Below, piece by piece: positions 9,214-16,363 of a stretch of 26,580 nucleotides of DNA; position 1 is the first letter of the stretch; each line of letters starts with the position of its first letter. A program made the position numbers and the translations under genes. The stretch covers positions 1-26,580 of the forward strand of contig JACRIR010000104.1 of NCBI GenBank assembly GCA_016215705.1, given 5' to 3'. Under the pieces are notes generated by a model, which worked only from the letters and a program-made list of their open reading frames with translations, made no database searches and had not been told where the DNA came from. Source of the stretch: Candidatus Poribacteria bacterium (GTDB lineage Bacteria > Abyssobacteria > SURF-5).

Positions 9214-10278
9214 TCAGAACCCTTTCCCCATCAATCGGAGAAGCTCTTCCTGGTCCATGCTGTTTTCAAGCGCATGTTCATACGTGATTTGGCCGCTCTT
9301 GTAGAGCCTGTAGAGACCCAGGTTCATCGTTTGCATTCCGAGAGCGCCTCCGGTGCTGATTGCGGAATATATCTGGTGGAGTTTGTCCTCCCGAATAAGG
9401 CTTCGTATGGCAGGCGTCGCAACCATGATCTCGAGAGCCAGGACGCGCCCATTAGAGTTCTTTCGAGGAAGAAGTTTCTGCACAAGCACACCCTCCAGAA
9501 CGAATGAAAGCTGCGTTCGAACCTGCAGTTGCTGATGCGGCGGAAACACGTCCACCATTCGGTTAATGGTCTGGGTGGCGTCATTTGAATGGAGAGTGGC
9601 GAACACCAGATGTCCGGTTTCAGCGACCGTCAAGGCCACCATGATCGTCTCGAGGTCCCGCATTTCGCCTATCATTATTACGTCGGGGTCCTGTCTGAGA
9701 ATATGTTTGAGCGCGGCCGCAAATGAATGAGTATCCGCAAAAACCTCTCGCTGGTTGATAACTGACAACTTGTGAGCATGCAGATACTCAATCGGATCCT
9801 CGATTGTGACGATGTGGCAACGTCTCTCGTTATTAATCTTGTTCATGAGCGCGGCAAGCGTAGTGCTCTTTCCGCTGCCGGTGGGACCGCATACGAGCAC
9901 CAGCCCTTGCGGCCGGTCTGCCAGCTCACGCACGCATTTGGGCAAGCCGAGGTCTTCGAAATTGAGTATCTCGTAGGGAATCGACCGAATTGCAGCAACC
10001 ACGGAGCCGCGGTCAAGGTAAAGGTTGACGCGGAATCTGCTCAATCCCTTTATGCCGAAGGACATATCGAGTTCCTTGTCCTTCTCGAACTCCTTTATCT
10101 GTTGTTCGGTCAGAATGCTGTAAGAGAGGCTTTTTGTCATCTCAGGAGTGAGGGTCGCCGTATCCAGAGCGTACAGTTCTCCGTCAATGCGAAGCTGGGG
10201 CGGTATGCCCACCGCAAGATGGAGGTCAGAAGCGCCGCTCTCGATCATTTGACGGCATAACTCTTCGAGTTGCATCAC
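9214..10278 (-). CDS. pilT: Type IV pilus retraction ATPase PilT
   Basis: 354 residues, a normal length. The N-terminal PAS-like half has the PilT start pattern (SGASDLHLAVGIPPQLRIDG). Walker A is GPTGSGKST (Lys137 counting from the GTG), the Asp box IVTIEDPIEYLH, Walker B DVIMIGEMRD and the His box TGHLVFATLHSND. The C-terminal signature AIRSLIRE is close to the AIRNLIRE retraction motif, which separates PilT from PilU and PilB. The start is GTG at 10278 or ATG at 10275; GGGAG lies about 10 bases before the GTG. It is first in the cluster behind a sigma-54 promoter at 10398-10413, with a leader of roughly 110 nt. PilT depolymerises the pilus, giving twitching motility and DNA uptake. Confidence 0.96.
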   Translation of the reverse strand: MMQLEELCRQMIESGASDLHLAVGIPPQLRIDGELYALDTATLTPEMTKSLSYSILTEQQIKEFEKDKELDMSFGIKGLSRFRVNLYLDRGSVVAAIRSIPYEILNFEDLGLPKCVRELADRPQGLVLVCGPTGSGKSTTLAALMNKINNERRCHIVTIEDPIEYLHAHKLSVINQREVFADTHSFAAALKHILRQDPDVIMIGEMRDLETIMVALTVAETGHLVFATLHSNDATQTINRMVDVFPPHQQLQVRTQLSFVLEGVLVQKLLPRKNSNGRVLALEIMVATPAIRSLIREDKLHQIYSAISTGGALGMQTMNLGLYRLYKSGQITYEHALENSMDQEELLRLMGKGF

Positions 10279-10366
10279 GTGCGGACTTCTCCCTTCCGCT
10301 TATTGCGTAACAATATTGGCCGGATGTGGCAATTCCTGCACTTGCTCATTTCAAAAACGTAGTTTC

Positions 10367-10385
10367 CGACAGATATTTGCTGTCG
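10367..10385. promoter_or_regulatory. Inverted repeat CGACAG-N7-CTGTCG at the pilT start-site region
   Basis: Perfect 6-bp arms (10367-10372, 10380-10385) lie just downstream of the predicted transcription start of the pilT sigma-54 promoter. It could be a repressor operator or the foot of an mRNA hairpin. PilR sites described in other bacteria contain TGTC, which is present here; the match is short. Confidence 0.35.
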
Positions 10386-10397
10386 TAACACTGAAAG

Positions 10398-10413
10398 AGC
10401 AATTCTTGTGCCA
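10398..10413 (-). promoter_or_regulatory. Sigma-54 promoter (-24/-12) for the pilT operon
   Basis: On the minus strand the sequence is TGGCACAAGAATTGCT, matching the sigma-54 consensus TGGCAC-N5-TTGCW at every fixed position with the required GG-N10-GC spacing. Predicted start of transcription is near 10388, giving a leader of about 110 nt before pilT. A sigma-54 activator, pilR, lies in the operon it would control. Confidence 0.85.
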
Positions 10414-10419
10414 CATTTT

Positions 10420-10444
10420 GTAACTGTCTTACAGTAATTGTTAC
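10420..10444. promoter_or_regulatory. Dyad ACTGT-CTT-ACAGT nested in GTAAC/GTTAC
   Basis: An inner dyad at 10423-10435 (5-bp arms, 3-nt spacer) lies within outer GTAAC (10420-10424) and GTTAC (10440-10444). It sits immediately upstream of the -24 element, closer than usual enhancer sites, so it could be an operator, an IHF-like bend site or chance. Confidence 0.3.
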
Positions 10445-10485
10445 CCGAGGCATGAGCTTATTCGGCAACATGGTGCGGTATACTG

Positions 10486-10526
10486 GAAAATTAGGGATAT
10501 GATGCCTCATCGTGTCCCCAATTTTC
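10486..10526. repeat. Palindrome with GGGGACACGA arms, copy 2 (decayed)
   Basis: Arms 10486-10502 and 10510-10526 pair at 14 of 17 positions around the 7-nt loop TGCCTCA. The right arm TCGTGTCCCC-AATTTTC nearly equals that of the copy at 2514-2558 and the loop shares TGCC. Two of the three changes would still allow G-U pairs in RNA. Confidence 0.75.
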
Positions 10527-10610
10527 TGTATCCATCCTCTAAAAACCCACTAGTATGACGTTTCCGAAATAACATGGCATAAGCATTTTGAGGATGAGCC
10601 TAACAATAAC

Positions 10611-10639
10611 CGTCATTCTGAGCGAAGCGAAGAATCTCG
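10611..10639. repeat. Dispersed repeat (TCATTCTGAGCGAAGC type), copy 1
   Basis: The unit 10612-10638 matches 16314-16340 at 23 of 27 positions, all four differences being transitions. This word is recognisable as a short sequence dispersed in many environmental bacterial genomes. It is non-coding here. Confidence 0.6.
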
Positions 10640-10762
10640 TTCTTTATGGCTATTGCAACGTTACTTAGGAAGCGCTCTACTAGGCGCCGAAACAGAGCTT
10701 GGCAAGATATTCCTGAGACACGATATTGGCAGAAGCACCGGGGGGCGGATTTCGTCGGGCGA

Positions 10763-12478
10763 TCAATCCGGAGCCGTAACGCGAAGGGCTTCTTCTAAAG
10801 TTGTAAGCCCCGCCGTCACTTTTCTCAACCCGACCTGACGCAAGGTGACCATGCCGTTCTCGACTGCGACGCGTTTGATCTCGCCGGAAGGAGCAGACGC
10901 CATTATCAAGTCCTGAACGTTTTCTTTCACGCGGAGCACTTCCAGGAGCGCAAGCCGCCCTCGATAACCCGTCTCGCCGCAACGCCCGCACCCTCGTCCT
11001 TTCCAGAGGGAAACTTTCTCTCCGGGCACGCTGTTGAACTGGGCCCTCTTGAGCACCGGGTCAGGGACACTGTAAGACTCCTTGCAGTCCGGACAGATTC
11101 TGCGCACCAGTCGCTGAGCGGCGGCCATGAGCATTGAAGAGGCAATCAGGAATGGCTCCATTCCCATGTCGATGAGGCGCGTGATAGCGCCGGGAGCGTC
11201 ATTAGTGTGAAGCGTGCTGAGCACGAGGTGACCTGTGAGCGCGGCCTTGATGGCGATGTCGGCGGTTTCCTCATCGCGGATTTCACCGACCATTACCACG
11301 TCGGGGTCTTGTCGCAATATGGACCTCAAACCCGAAGAGAACGTGAGTCCGACCTCCGGCTTTACCTGCACCTGATTGACGCCATAGAGTTCATACTCTA
11401 CGGGGTCTTCGACGGTCACAATATTTATGTCCGGATTATTCAGCATGTGCAGCGCTGAATAGAGCGTGGTTGTCTTGCCGCTGCCGGTCGGACCGGTCAC
11501 AAGAATGATCCCATTCGGCCTTGCCAGACTGTCCCGGAAATCATCGAGTGGCTGCTGCTCGAAATTAAGTTTGTCAAGGTCGAGTTGCAGGGAACCTTTG
11601 TCAAGAATTCGAAGAACGACCTTCTCGCCGTAGTAGGTCGGCAGAGTCGACACGCGGAAATCTATCTCGCGACGCTCGAACTTGATGCGGAACCGCCCAT
11701 CCTGAGGAACGCGCCGCTCGGCTATGTCCAACTCCGACACGACCTTGATTCGGGAAACGACCGCCGCCTGAAGAGACTTGGGCGGAGGCTGTACTTCCCG
11801 TAACATGCCGTCTATTCGGTAGCGAAGCCGAACATCCTTCTCGAAGGGCTCTATGTGGATATCGCTGGCGCCCTGCTTGATGGCGTTGAGAAGAATAAGG
11901 TTGACCAGGCGTATCACGGGCGCCTGCTCGACCTCCTTCTTCAGGCTGCTTATATCGATCTCTTCCTTGCCTTCAACAACGGTGACGGTGTCAGTCTGCG
12001 CGTCTCTCAGGATGTCTGCAAAGTCATCTCCTTCGCCTTCCTTGCCTCCGTAGTACCGGTCGATTGTCTTCTTTATCTCGGAATCCAGGCTCACAACGGT
12101 TTCGACTTCATACCCTGTCAGCATTCTGACGTCATCTATCGCCACGATGTTCAACGGATCGGACATCGCGATGGTCAGAGACTTGCCTGTTTTCGCGACC
12201 GGAATGAGGTGATAGCGCCGCGCGATTCCTTCGGGAATCTCCGCAAGCACTTCAGTTGGGATGTCATAGCTCTCAACGCGCAGATGCGGGATGCCCAGTT
12301 GCTCGCTGAGGGTGATGACGATGTCCTCCTCGCTGACCAGCCCGGAATTGATAAGAATGGCGACCAGCGGCTGGCCGGTCCGCCTCTGTTCGGACAACGC
12401 CTGTTGGAGTTGTTCGTGCGCCAGCAAATGCTCTTCGATGAGGATGTCACCCAGTCTCTTCTTGAGGGTTTCGACCAT
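10763..12478 (-). CDS. pilB: Type IV pilus extension ATPase PilB
   Basis: 571 residues, normal for PilB. The N-terminal MshEN (T2SSE_N) domain, residues about 5-150, begins KRLGDILIEE and has the QLQQALSEQ helix; MshEN domains of MshE and several PilBs bind cyclic-di-GMP. The first half keeps the RLGxxL motif while the second half (GQPLVAIL) departs from it, so binding is not certain. The catalytic part has ASDIHIEP, Walker A GPTGSGKTT (Lys335), Asp box VTVEDPVEY, Walker B VVMVGEIRD, His box TGHLVLSTLHTND and a tetracysteine zinc site (CPDC...CGRC). It powers pilin polymerisation on PilC. The ATG at 12478 has GGGG about 11 bases upstream. It lies 157 bp after the MshEN-DnaA gene, probably in the same transcript. 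Confidence 0.95.
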   Translation of the reverse strand: MVETLKKRLGDILIEEHLLAHEQLQQALSEQRRTGQPLVAILINSGLVSEEDIVITLSEQLGIPHLRVESYDIPTEVLAEIPEGIARRYHLIPVAKTGKSLTIAMSDPLNIVAIDDVRMLTGYEVETVVSLDSEIKKTIDRYYGGKEGEGDDFADILRDAQTDTVTVVEGKEEIDISSLKKEVEQAPVIRLVNLILLNAIKQGASDIHIEPFEKDVRLRYRIDGMLREVQPPPKSLQAAVVSRIKVVSELDIAERRVPQDGRFRIKFERREIDFRVSTLPTYYGEKVVLRILDKGSLQLDLDKLNFEQQPLDDFRDSLARPNGIILVTGPTGSGKTTTLYSALHMLNNPDINIVTVEDPVEYELYGVNQVQVKPEVGLTFSSGLRSILRQDPDVVMVGEIRDEETADIAIKAALTGHLVLSTLHTNDAPGAITRLIDMGMEPFLIASSMLMAAAQRLVRRICPDCKESYSVPDPVLKRAQFNSVPGEKVSLWKGRGCGRCGETGYRGRLALLEVLRVKENVQDLIMASAPSGEIKRVAVENGMVTLRQVGLRKVTAGLTTLEEALRVTAPD

Positions 12479-12635
12479 GAATATGGGCCCCTTCTGAACG
12501 TGTCCCGCAATTGCGCTCTTCGATCATGCCGCCGTAGGTGCGAATTCGCTCGCATGGGCTTAGACGCTTGCCTCATTCCTGCGAATAAGAATAATCTCGC
12601 ACTTATGAAATTGCTGGACGGTCTCCTTTTCCCGG

Positions 12636-13973
12636 CTACGCCTTGGCCGTCTTGAACATGTGCTTCAGTATTTCCTGCGCCAGTTCTACCGTTATCTCAT
12701 GTCCCACAAGAGAGGAGTAAGCCAGCAGTTTCTTCAATGCTCCCTCCAACTCACGAATGTTCGACGGAATTGACTTGGCAAGCAGATCGAGCACGTCCTC
12801 GGGAACAGTCGCCCCCGCGGCGCCGGTCCGCTGGCGGAGGATTCCGAGCCGAGTCTGAAAATCGGGTTCCTCCACACAGGCGACAACTCCGCCTTCAAAC
12901 CTCGATATGAGACGCTTCTCGAGACCCTCCAACCTTTTCGGAGAGACGTCGCTGACCAGAATGATGTGCTTTTTATTGCCGTAAATGAGATTGAAGACAT
13001 TGAAGAACTCTTCCTGCGCGCGGGTCCTTCCAGCCAGAAATTGGATATCATCCAGAATGAGCATATCGACGTTGGCGTAACGGTCTCTGAACTCCTTCAT
13101 TTTTTCGTGCTCAACCGCTTCGATCATTTCGTCGATGAATTGGCTTGCCGGCGCATAGACCACCAGCGCGTCATTGTTTGAACGGACTACCTCGTTTCCG
13201 ATTGCATTCGACAGGTGCGTTTTCCCCAAGCCGGTATTGCCATAAATGAAGAAGGGGTTGTACTCGGAGCCCGGAGATTCCGCGATTGACCGCGCCAGCG
13301 CATACGTAAACGAGTTGGCTTGCGCCACCACGAAAGAATCGAAGGTGAACCTTTCTATCAATCCACCCGGGCAATGGATACTCTTCTCCTTGTCCGGGTC
13401 CGGCGGCCTCGGCCCCTCTTCCGTTGGCGCGACGGTCTGAGCTGCCGGTTGCTTCGGCTCGGCTGCGACGGTCGCGACTTCAGCGGGAGCGCTTTCTTGC
13501 GGGTGCGCCTTGCGATCCTGCGCGCCGTAAATCCTGTCATATAAGTCTCTGAAATCGACCCATGAGCAGAGTATGGGCTTTATGCGAAGGCTGACGGTTT
13601 TCTTGATCTTTTCGAGCGCCTCTACGTCGAGCGGGTTCACCATTGCGATCGTGAGGAGTGTCCCGAGCTTGTCAATTGCCAGCAGCTTATACTCTCGGCA
13701 TATCGCAGCAGGGACAAGTTCCGCAACGTCCTTCGCTATCTGAAAATTCGAAAGCTTGAGGTGAGGAATGCGGCATTGGCGGACGAGGAACCCGACAAGC
13801 TCCTCCTCGGTAATATACTTCAGCCGCACAAGGATTTCCCCGAGGAATTGGCCCGCATGTTTTTGTTCCCGAAGCGCTTCCTCAAGTTGTTCGCGGGTTA
13901 ACACCTCTTCCCGCACCAGCAACTCACCCAGCTTCTTACTGGCCCCTTTTACGCTATGTATATCATCCATCAT
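12636..13973 (-). CDS. MshEN domain fused to a DnaA-type AAA+ ATPase lacking the DNA-binding domain
   Basis: 445 residues of unusual architecture. Residues about 12-150 are an MshEN domain like that of PilB (KKLGELLVREEVLTREQL, then FLGEILV, then a MVNPLDVEAL half). A proline/alanine-rich linker follows (about 152-198). Residues about 205-435 are DnaA domain III: FTFDSFVVAQAN, Walker A GNTGLGKTH (Lys251), the initiator-specific segment MKEFRDRYANVDML, Walker B ILDDIQFLAG, arginine-finger region RLISRFEGG and box VIII SNIRELEGAL. The protein stops right after this; DnaA domain IV (the DHTTV helix-turn-helix) is absent and is not found in the following 157 bp. It is therefore not the replication initiator. 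It is upstream of pilB, and MshEN domains can bind cyclic-di-GMP, so a regulatory partner of the pilus machine is a reasonable inference. Start ATG 13973 (or 13970) has only a weak GGA upstream. Confidence 0.9.
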   Translation of the reverse strand: MMDDIHSVKGASKKLGELLVREEVLTREQLEEALREQKHAGQFLGEILVRLKYITEEELVGFLVRQCRIPHLKLSNFQIAKDVAELVPAAICREYKLLAIDKLGTLLTIAMVNPLDVEALEKIKKTVSLRIKPILCSWVDFRDLYDRIYGAQDRKAHPQESAPAEVATVAAEPKQPAAQTVAPTEEGPRPPDPDKEKSIHCPGGLIERFTFDSFVVAQANSFTYALARSIAESPGSEYNPFFIYGNTGLGKTHLSNAIGNEVVRSNNDALVVYAPASQFIDEMIEAVEHEKMKEFRDRYANVDMLILDDIQFLAGRTRAQEEFFNVFNLIYGNKKHIILVSDVSPKRLEGLEKRLISRFEGGVVACVEEPDFQTRLGILRQRTGAAGATVPEDVLDLLAKSIPSNIRELEGALKKLLAYSSLVGHEITVELAQEILKHMFKTAKA

Positions 13974-14092
13974 TTTTGTCCACAGCGGCCATATGACACC
14001 CGCGCCACTGTCCCTTATTTGAGCCGCACCGTGGTTTCTTGTGTCCCTGCTATTGCAGGATAAACGGCGACCGGCAAACTACATGTTCTTGT

Positions 14093-14122
14093 TTGACACA
14101 AGTCAGTGATTCCGAATATAAT
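14093..14122 (+). promoter_or_regulatory. Sigma-70 consensus promoter for the hybrid kinase operon
   Basis: TTGACA at 14093-14098 and TATAAT at 14117-14122, both perfect, separated by 18 bp. Transcription would start near 14130, leaving a leader of about 165 nt before the kinase ATG. Confidence 0.78.
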
Positions 14123-14151
14123 TACAGCGAATATGCTGGATTCGTCCGACA

Positions 14152-14163
14152 CTGTCGAGACAG
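14152..14163. promoter_or_regulatory. Dyad CTGTC-GA-GACAG in the kinase leader
   Basis: Perfect 5-bp arms around GA, about 25-35 bp downstream of the predicted transcription start, with more GACA words nearby. The half-site matches those around the pilT promoter. Candidate operator only. Confidence 0.3.
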
Positions 14164-14204
14164 CGACATCCCGACACATGGTCCCGGGCGAATAAATTCG
14201 CTCG

Positions 14205-14230
14205 TGCAAGGAGTTTATAAGTTCCTTGCA
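14205..14230 (+). promoter_or_regulatory. Leader hairpin TGCAAGGA-N10-TCCTTGCA
   Basis: Perfect 8-bp arms with a 10-nt loop in the untranslated leader. The 5' arm contains AAGGAG, an SD-like word that would be sequestered when paired. It is about 65 nt upstream of the chosen ATG, so a role in translation control is speculative. Confidence 0.45.
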
Positions 14231-14294
14231 GGACCGGATTCAATCTGAGCCCGATTCCCGAACACATTCGCACTGCCCGATTATCCGGGCGTTT

Positions 14295-16304
14295 ATGGTG
14301 CCTTCGATGAAAAGTCCTTTCGCCAAGATTGTCCCGTCTCGACTCATGGTGGTCGGCCTGGGAACCACCCTGTTTGTGCTTTGCATCGCAACCATTCTCC
14401 TTCTTCTTCCAGGCTTCATCGGTCGCGAAAGGCTTGTTGACCGAATGGTGGAAAGCCTCCAGTCCATGAGCGCCCTCCAGCCGGATGACACATCGTTCAA
14501 AGACCTTGACCACGTGCTATTTACAATTACGCAGTCCAACAGAGCCAACAGAAATATCTCCTACTTGCGATTCGTAGACCTCGATGACGGCTCCATTTTT
14601 AGCTATGACGAAAAGGGAATTCGCAGCGCCGTCGGCCGGGCTGAGCCCGATGTGTGGGCTGACCTCATGAAGAAAGGCCGTGCCCTTAAGGTCGATGCCG
14701 ACCGGTATGAAGCATTTCGTATAGTTTCACCCGAACACCCAATTGCCATAAACCTTGGCATCGACCCCGAAGTTGCCCATGAAATCGAGTCACAGAGAAG
14801 GCTTTCAATGATAATTGGTAGCATAATCCTTGCCACTGGAATAGGGATTCTGATAATGATTTGGCAGACACGTCAGATAGAGGAAGCCAAGGGGGAGCTT
14901 GAACTCGTGCTCGCGAGCACATCGGAACCCATTCTCATGGTAGACAATTATTGCCGGTTGGTGTTCGCAAACGAACCCGCCCGCACGCTTTTAGGACACC
15001 CTAAAGGGAAGAAATTCCGGAATCGACCTCTCTTATCCTTGGTCCAGAATGCGTCGAACCGGGAGTTCTTTGAGCGACTGCTGGCCAACGAGGGGTCTGA
15101 ACTTGACGAACTGGAGACAACCCTCGCCGGCTACTCTGAAAAAACAACATTCCGGGCCGGAGTCCTTGATGTCAAGACTTCCGTCGGCCGCACGTTGGGC
15201 AAACTGCTCGTGCTCAGGGACGTAACCCTCGAGAAGAGACTCGAGGATAAGAAAGTCTCACAAACCATACACGAATTGAAGGGCATGCTGGGAGAAGTGA
15301 AAGGATTCATCCGGCACGCCCTCGACACGATGGATGGGGACGCGCAAAGGGAGCAACGCGCCTTCCTGAACATCTGCCTCGAGAAGCTCGAAAGATCTTA
15401 TGACACCGTTGCCGCCATGGTAAGATCTATTGTGAGCGCCTTCAAGCCGCAGTCGCTTGAGCTTAGGCTTCGCCACGTCGACCTCGGCGAGATAATCAGA
15501 TTCAACGTGAACGATTTCGAATCATCCCTCGAGAAGGAAAAAGTTAGGGGCCTTGTAATTAAAGTGAATCTTCCTGAGAAGTTGCCGACGGTTTGCTGCG
15601 ACTCGAACGCCATCTCGCGCGTTCTCGTAAACCTTTTCCAGAATGCCTTCCAGCATTGCCCGCAAGGGGCCATCGAAGTGACTGCGGAGGAGAAGGGCGA
15701 AACAGTTCAGGTGCAGGTGAAGGATGTCGGCTGCGGTATCCCGCCCGGCAACCTGGACATAATCTTCGAGCCTCATGTGAGCTTCAGAAAGGGAGGAACG
15801 GGCCTGGGTCTTTCGATATGCCGCGACTTCATAAAGGCGCACGGCGGAGAAATATGGGCCCATTCCGACGGAAAGGACAAGGGTAGCACATTCTGCTTTA
15901 GCCTCCCCAAATCCAGACCGGTTATCCTCGCATCCGATTCCGGACTTGCAGCCAGATTGGATGCGTACTGCAAGAAGAGCGGTTATTTCCCCATCATTCT
16001 TGATGATTTCCTGGCAGCCACACGGAAAGTGGCCGAGATAAACCCGAACGCCATCCTCCTCGACGTAGACATGCAAGATACTATCTCGGGGATATCACTC
16101 GCATACCGGCTGAAGAAGACGGCGGACACGGCGAAGATCCCTATAATCGGCCTCACATCAAGCGTCTCGGACGCGCAAGCGGAATTGGATCGGTATGAAG
16201 GAATAAACTTAGAGGCATTCTTACAGAAAGACTTCAAGGAAGAGGACCTGGGAGCGGCCATTAAAACTATTGAGGCATACTGGTACCTGGCACAAAGCTC
16301 CTGA
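14295..16304 (+). CDS. Hybrid sensor histidine kinase with PAS and C-terminal receiver-like domain
   Basis: 669 residues from the ATG at 14295; the ATG at 14307 is equally possible because neither has a strong ribosome-binding site. Membrane segment 1 (about residues 15-40), an extracytoplasmic sensor region of about 115 residues, membrane segment 2 (about 163-185), then a short coiled coil and a PAS domain (LELVLASTSEPILMVDNYCR). The phospho-acceptor helix is TIHELKGMLGEVKGF with His326, lacking the usual proline. The ATPase domain has NLFQNAFQH, DVGCGIP, and GGTGLGLSI. The C-terminal domain (from about residue 537) resembles a receiver: it keeps the Asp of LLDVDMQD, GLTSS and QKDF, but the acidic pair reads ASDS, so metal binding may be weakened. 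It is followed 59 bp later by an NtrC-like regulator, its likely partner. Confidence 0.85.
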   Translation: MVPSMKSPFAKIVPSRLMVVGLGTTLFVLCIATILLLLPGFIGRERLVDRMVESLQSMSALQPDDTSFKDLDHVLFTITQSNRANRNISYLRFVDLDDGSIFSYDEKGIRSAVGRAEPDVWADLMKKGRALKVDADRYEAFRIVSPEHPIAINLGIDPEVAHEIESQRRLSMIIGSIILATGIGILIMIWQTRQIEEAKGELELVLASTSEPILMVDNYCRLVFANEPARTLLGHPKGKKFRNRPLLSLVQNASNREFFERLLANEGSELDELETTLAGYSEKTTFRAGVLDVKTSVGRTLGKLLVLRDVTLEKRLEDKKVSQTIHELKGMLGEVKGFIRHALDTMDGDAQREQRAFLNICLEKLERSYDTVAAMVRSIVSAFKPQSLELRLRHVDLGEIIRFNVNDFESSLEKEKVRGLVIKVNLPEKLPTVCCDSNAISRVLVNLFQNAFQHCPQGAIEVTAEEKGETVQVQVKDVGCGIPPGNLDIIFEPHVSFRKGGTGLGLSICRDFIKAHGGEIWAHSDGKDKGSTFCFSLPKSRPVILASDSGLAARLDAYCKKSGYFPIILDDFLAATRKVAEINPNAILLDVDMQDTISGISLAYRLKKTADTAKIPIIGLTSSVSDAQAELDRYEGINLEAFLQKDFKEEDLGAAIKTIEAYWYLAQSS

Positions 16305-16313
16305 CACAATCTC

Positions 16314-16340
16314 GCCATTCTGAGTGAAACAAAGAATCTC
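16314..16340. repeat. Dispersed repeat (CATTCTGAGTGAAAC type), copy 2
   Basis: Matches 10612-10638 at 23 of 27 positions. It occupies most of the short gap between the hybrid kinase and the sigma-54 activator gene. Confidence 0.6.
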
Positions 16341-16363
16341 TATTCCGGGGAGGCAGAGGAGAA

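Larger units (their letters stand above)
10279..10762. other. 484-bp spacer between pilB and pilT: promoter and repeat region
   Basis: No open frame here resembles a gene. It holds a sigma-54 promoter facing pilT (10398-10413), two dyads with TGTC/GACA half-sites (10367-10385 and 10420-10444), a decayed palindrome (10486-10526) and a dispersed repeat (10611-10639). The stretch 10640-10762 has nothing I can name. I saw no clear intrinsic terminator after pilB. Confidence 0.7.
13974..14294. other. Divergent intergenic region between the MshEN-DnaA and hybrid kinase genes
   Basis: About 320 bp. It contains a plus-strand sigma-70 promoter (14093-14122), a CTGTC-GA-GACAG dyad (14152-14163) and a hairpin (14205-14230), both in the leader of the kinase gene. 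I found no clear minus-strand promoter for the MshEN-DnaA gene and no sigma-54 match. Confidence 0.6.

Noticed and set aside
10325-10345. Second sigma-54-like box TGGCAATTCCTGCA on the plus strand
   Set aside because: GG to GC spacing is 8 rather than 10 and it would face pilB's 3' end.
12636-13973. Chromosomal replication initiator dnaA and a nearby oriC
   Set aside because: The DnaA-like part lacks domain IV and has an MshEN N-terminus; the neighbours are pilus genes (no dnaN, recF or gyrB), and no cluster of DnaA boxes was seen.
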